Origin: Aquirhabdus sp.
GTDB taxonomy: Bacteria; Pseudomonadota; Gammaproteobacteria; Pseudomonadales; Moraxellaceae
Direction: 5' to 3'
DNA length: 7,035 nt
Assembly: GCA_030152425.1 (NCBI GenBank)
Contig: JASLJP010000306.1
Location: 1-7,035 of the forward strand
The notes under the pieces were generated by a model. The model ran no database searches. It was not told the DNA's origin and was given only the letters and a program-made list of their open reading frames with translations. The first letter of the stretch is position 1. Every line of letters begins with the position of its first letter. Of this stretch, positions 6,343 through 7,035 are shown piece by piece. A program made the position numbers and the translations under genes.

Positions 6343-7035
6343 TTATGCGTCGGCGCGCTGCGGCGGCTCTGCCGCAGTGCTGTCGTACCAGTTGACATTG
6401 CGGGTAAGGAACATCGTCACCGCGAGCAGGACAAAGACCAATACCGAACCCAAGATCAAGGTCAGATCTTCCGACTGCAAGATCACATACAGCGAGCCAT
6501 ACATGCCGGACAAGATCGCGCCTAAGAACAGGCTGCGTCCCAGCCCTTTAAGCACATAGTAGACATAGAAGCTGATCAGAGAGACACAGGCGATGCTGGA
6601 GCCGAGGTAGGCGATGCCAAAGCCGACATGCTCACTAAAGGAGATCAGCAGCAGGTAAAACACGCCCAGTGCAGCGGCCACCAAGGTGTATTGCACCGGA
6701 TGGATCTGCAGTTTCTTGAGTACTTCAAACAAGAAGAATGCGCCAAAGGTAATCAGCAAAAACAGCAGGGCGTATTTGATGGTACGGTCGGTCATGGTGT
6801 AGGCGTCGACCGGATCGATAAACTTGACGGCAAAGGCGGTATTGGCCGCATCGCGCAGTTCGGTACAGCCTGCGGCATCGCCCAGCCCGACGCAGCGCAC
6901 CAGCATCGCGGTATTGTTGTTGGCGATATAGGCACTCTGCCAAGATGCGCTAAAGTGTTGGGGCTGCAGGTCTTTTTGCGGCAGGGCGGCGCCATAAAAG
7001 CTCGGGTGGGCCCAGTTGGCATTGAGCGCCATGCT
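6343..7035 (-). CDS. creD: Inner-membrane protein CreD, C-terminal part (5' end outside window)
   Basis: The reading frame runs off the right edge, and the Met codon at 7032 is internal. About 230 residues are visible, whereas CreD proteins are about 450 long, so roughly the C-terminal half is here. Visible parts, numbered from that Met: a periplasmic segment with HPSFYGAALP (9-18), then the conserved DRTIKYALLF (82-91). Next come five hydrophobic spans at about 86-105, 114-133, 137-161, 167-186 and 190-209, with HPVQYTL, SEHVGFGIAYL and YVILQSEDL, all typical of PF06123. The protein ends with a short hydrophilic tail. CreD is an inner-membrane protein of unclear biochemistry. It is induced by the CreBC two-component system in enterobacteria and, with beta-lactam stress, in Pseudomonas and Aeromonas. 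The promoter lies outside the window, so its control cannot be judged. The small gene at 6254-5988 may share its transcript. Confidence 0.94.
   Translation of the reverse strand, partial: SMALNANWAHPSFYGAALPQKDLQPQHFSASWQSAYIANNNTAMLVRCVGLGDAAGCTELRDAANTAFAVKFIDPVDAYTMTDRTIKYALLFLLITFGAFFLFEVLKKLQIHPVQYTLVAAALGVFYLLLISFSEHVGFGIAYLGSSIACVSLISFYVYYVLKGLGRSLFLGAILSGMYGSLYVILQSEDLTLILGSVLVFVLLAVTMFLTRNVNWYDSTAAEPPQRADA

Overview
The window reads as chromosomal DNA of a gammaproteobacterium, most likely in the Pseudomonadales (Moraxellaceae or Pseudomonas relatives). NagZ has the N-terminus and active-site layout I associate with Pseudomonas and Acinetobacter NagZ. A full-length Prc/Tsp protease and a CreD homologue also fit that group. 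The lineage is inferred from remembered family resemblance, not from a search. The DNA is moderately GC-rich and coding-dense. I see no insertion sequences, tRNA or rRNA genes, CRISPR arrays or prophage genes.

Layout, left to right. A minus-strand pair, nagZ (1951 to 923) followed by a class I SAM-dependent methyltransferase (874 to 11), is separated by only 48 bases and probably forms an operon. A divergent intergenic region (1952-2239) holds a consensus minus-strand -10 box for nagZ and the less clear promoter of prc. The plus-strand prc gene (2240-4441) encodes an exported tail-specific protease and ends at a strong intrinsic terminator (4472-4503). A 167-base gap with several short hairpins leads into a plus-strand gene (4671-5930). 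That gene encodes a 419-residue protein of unknown function built from about 25-residue parallel beta-helix rungs and lacking a signal peptide. A 15-bp symmetric hairpin with A and T tracts (5940-5981) serves as a terminator between it and the convergent minus-strand pair creD (partial, entering from the right edge) and a small 88-codon unknown gene.

Functional theme. Three recognised genes act on the cell envelope. NagZ recycles peptidoglycan fragments in the cytoplasm and, in other bacteria, makes the signals that induce AmpC. Prc cleaves periplasmic proteins, including peptidoglycan enzymes in E. coli. CreD is the inner-membrane output protein of the CreBC system, which responds to beta-lactams in several gammaproteobacteria. 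Whether their closeness here reflects shared regulation is not shown by the sequence. I could not find a convincing CreB box. The least explained items are the beta-helix protein and the small gene downstream of creD.
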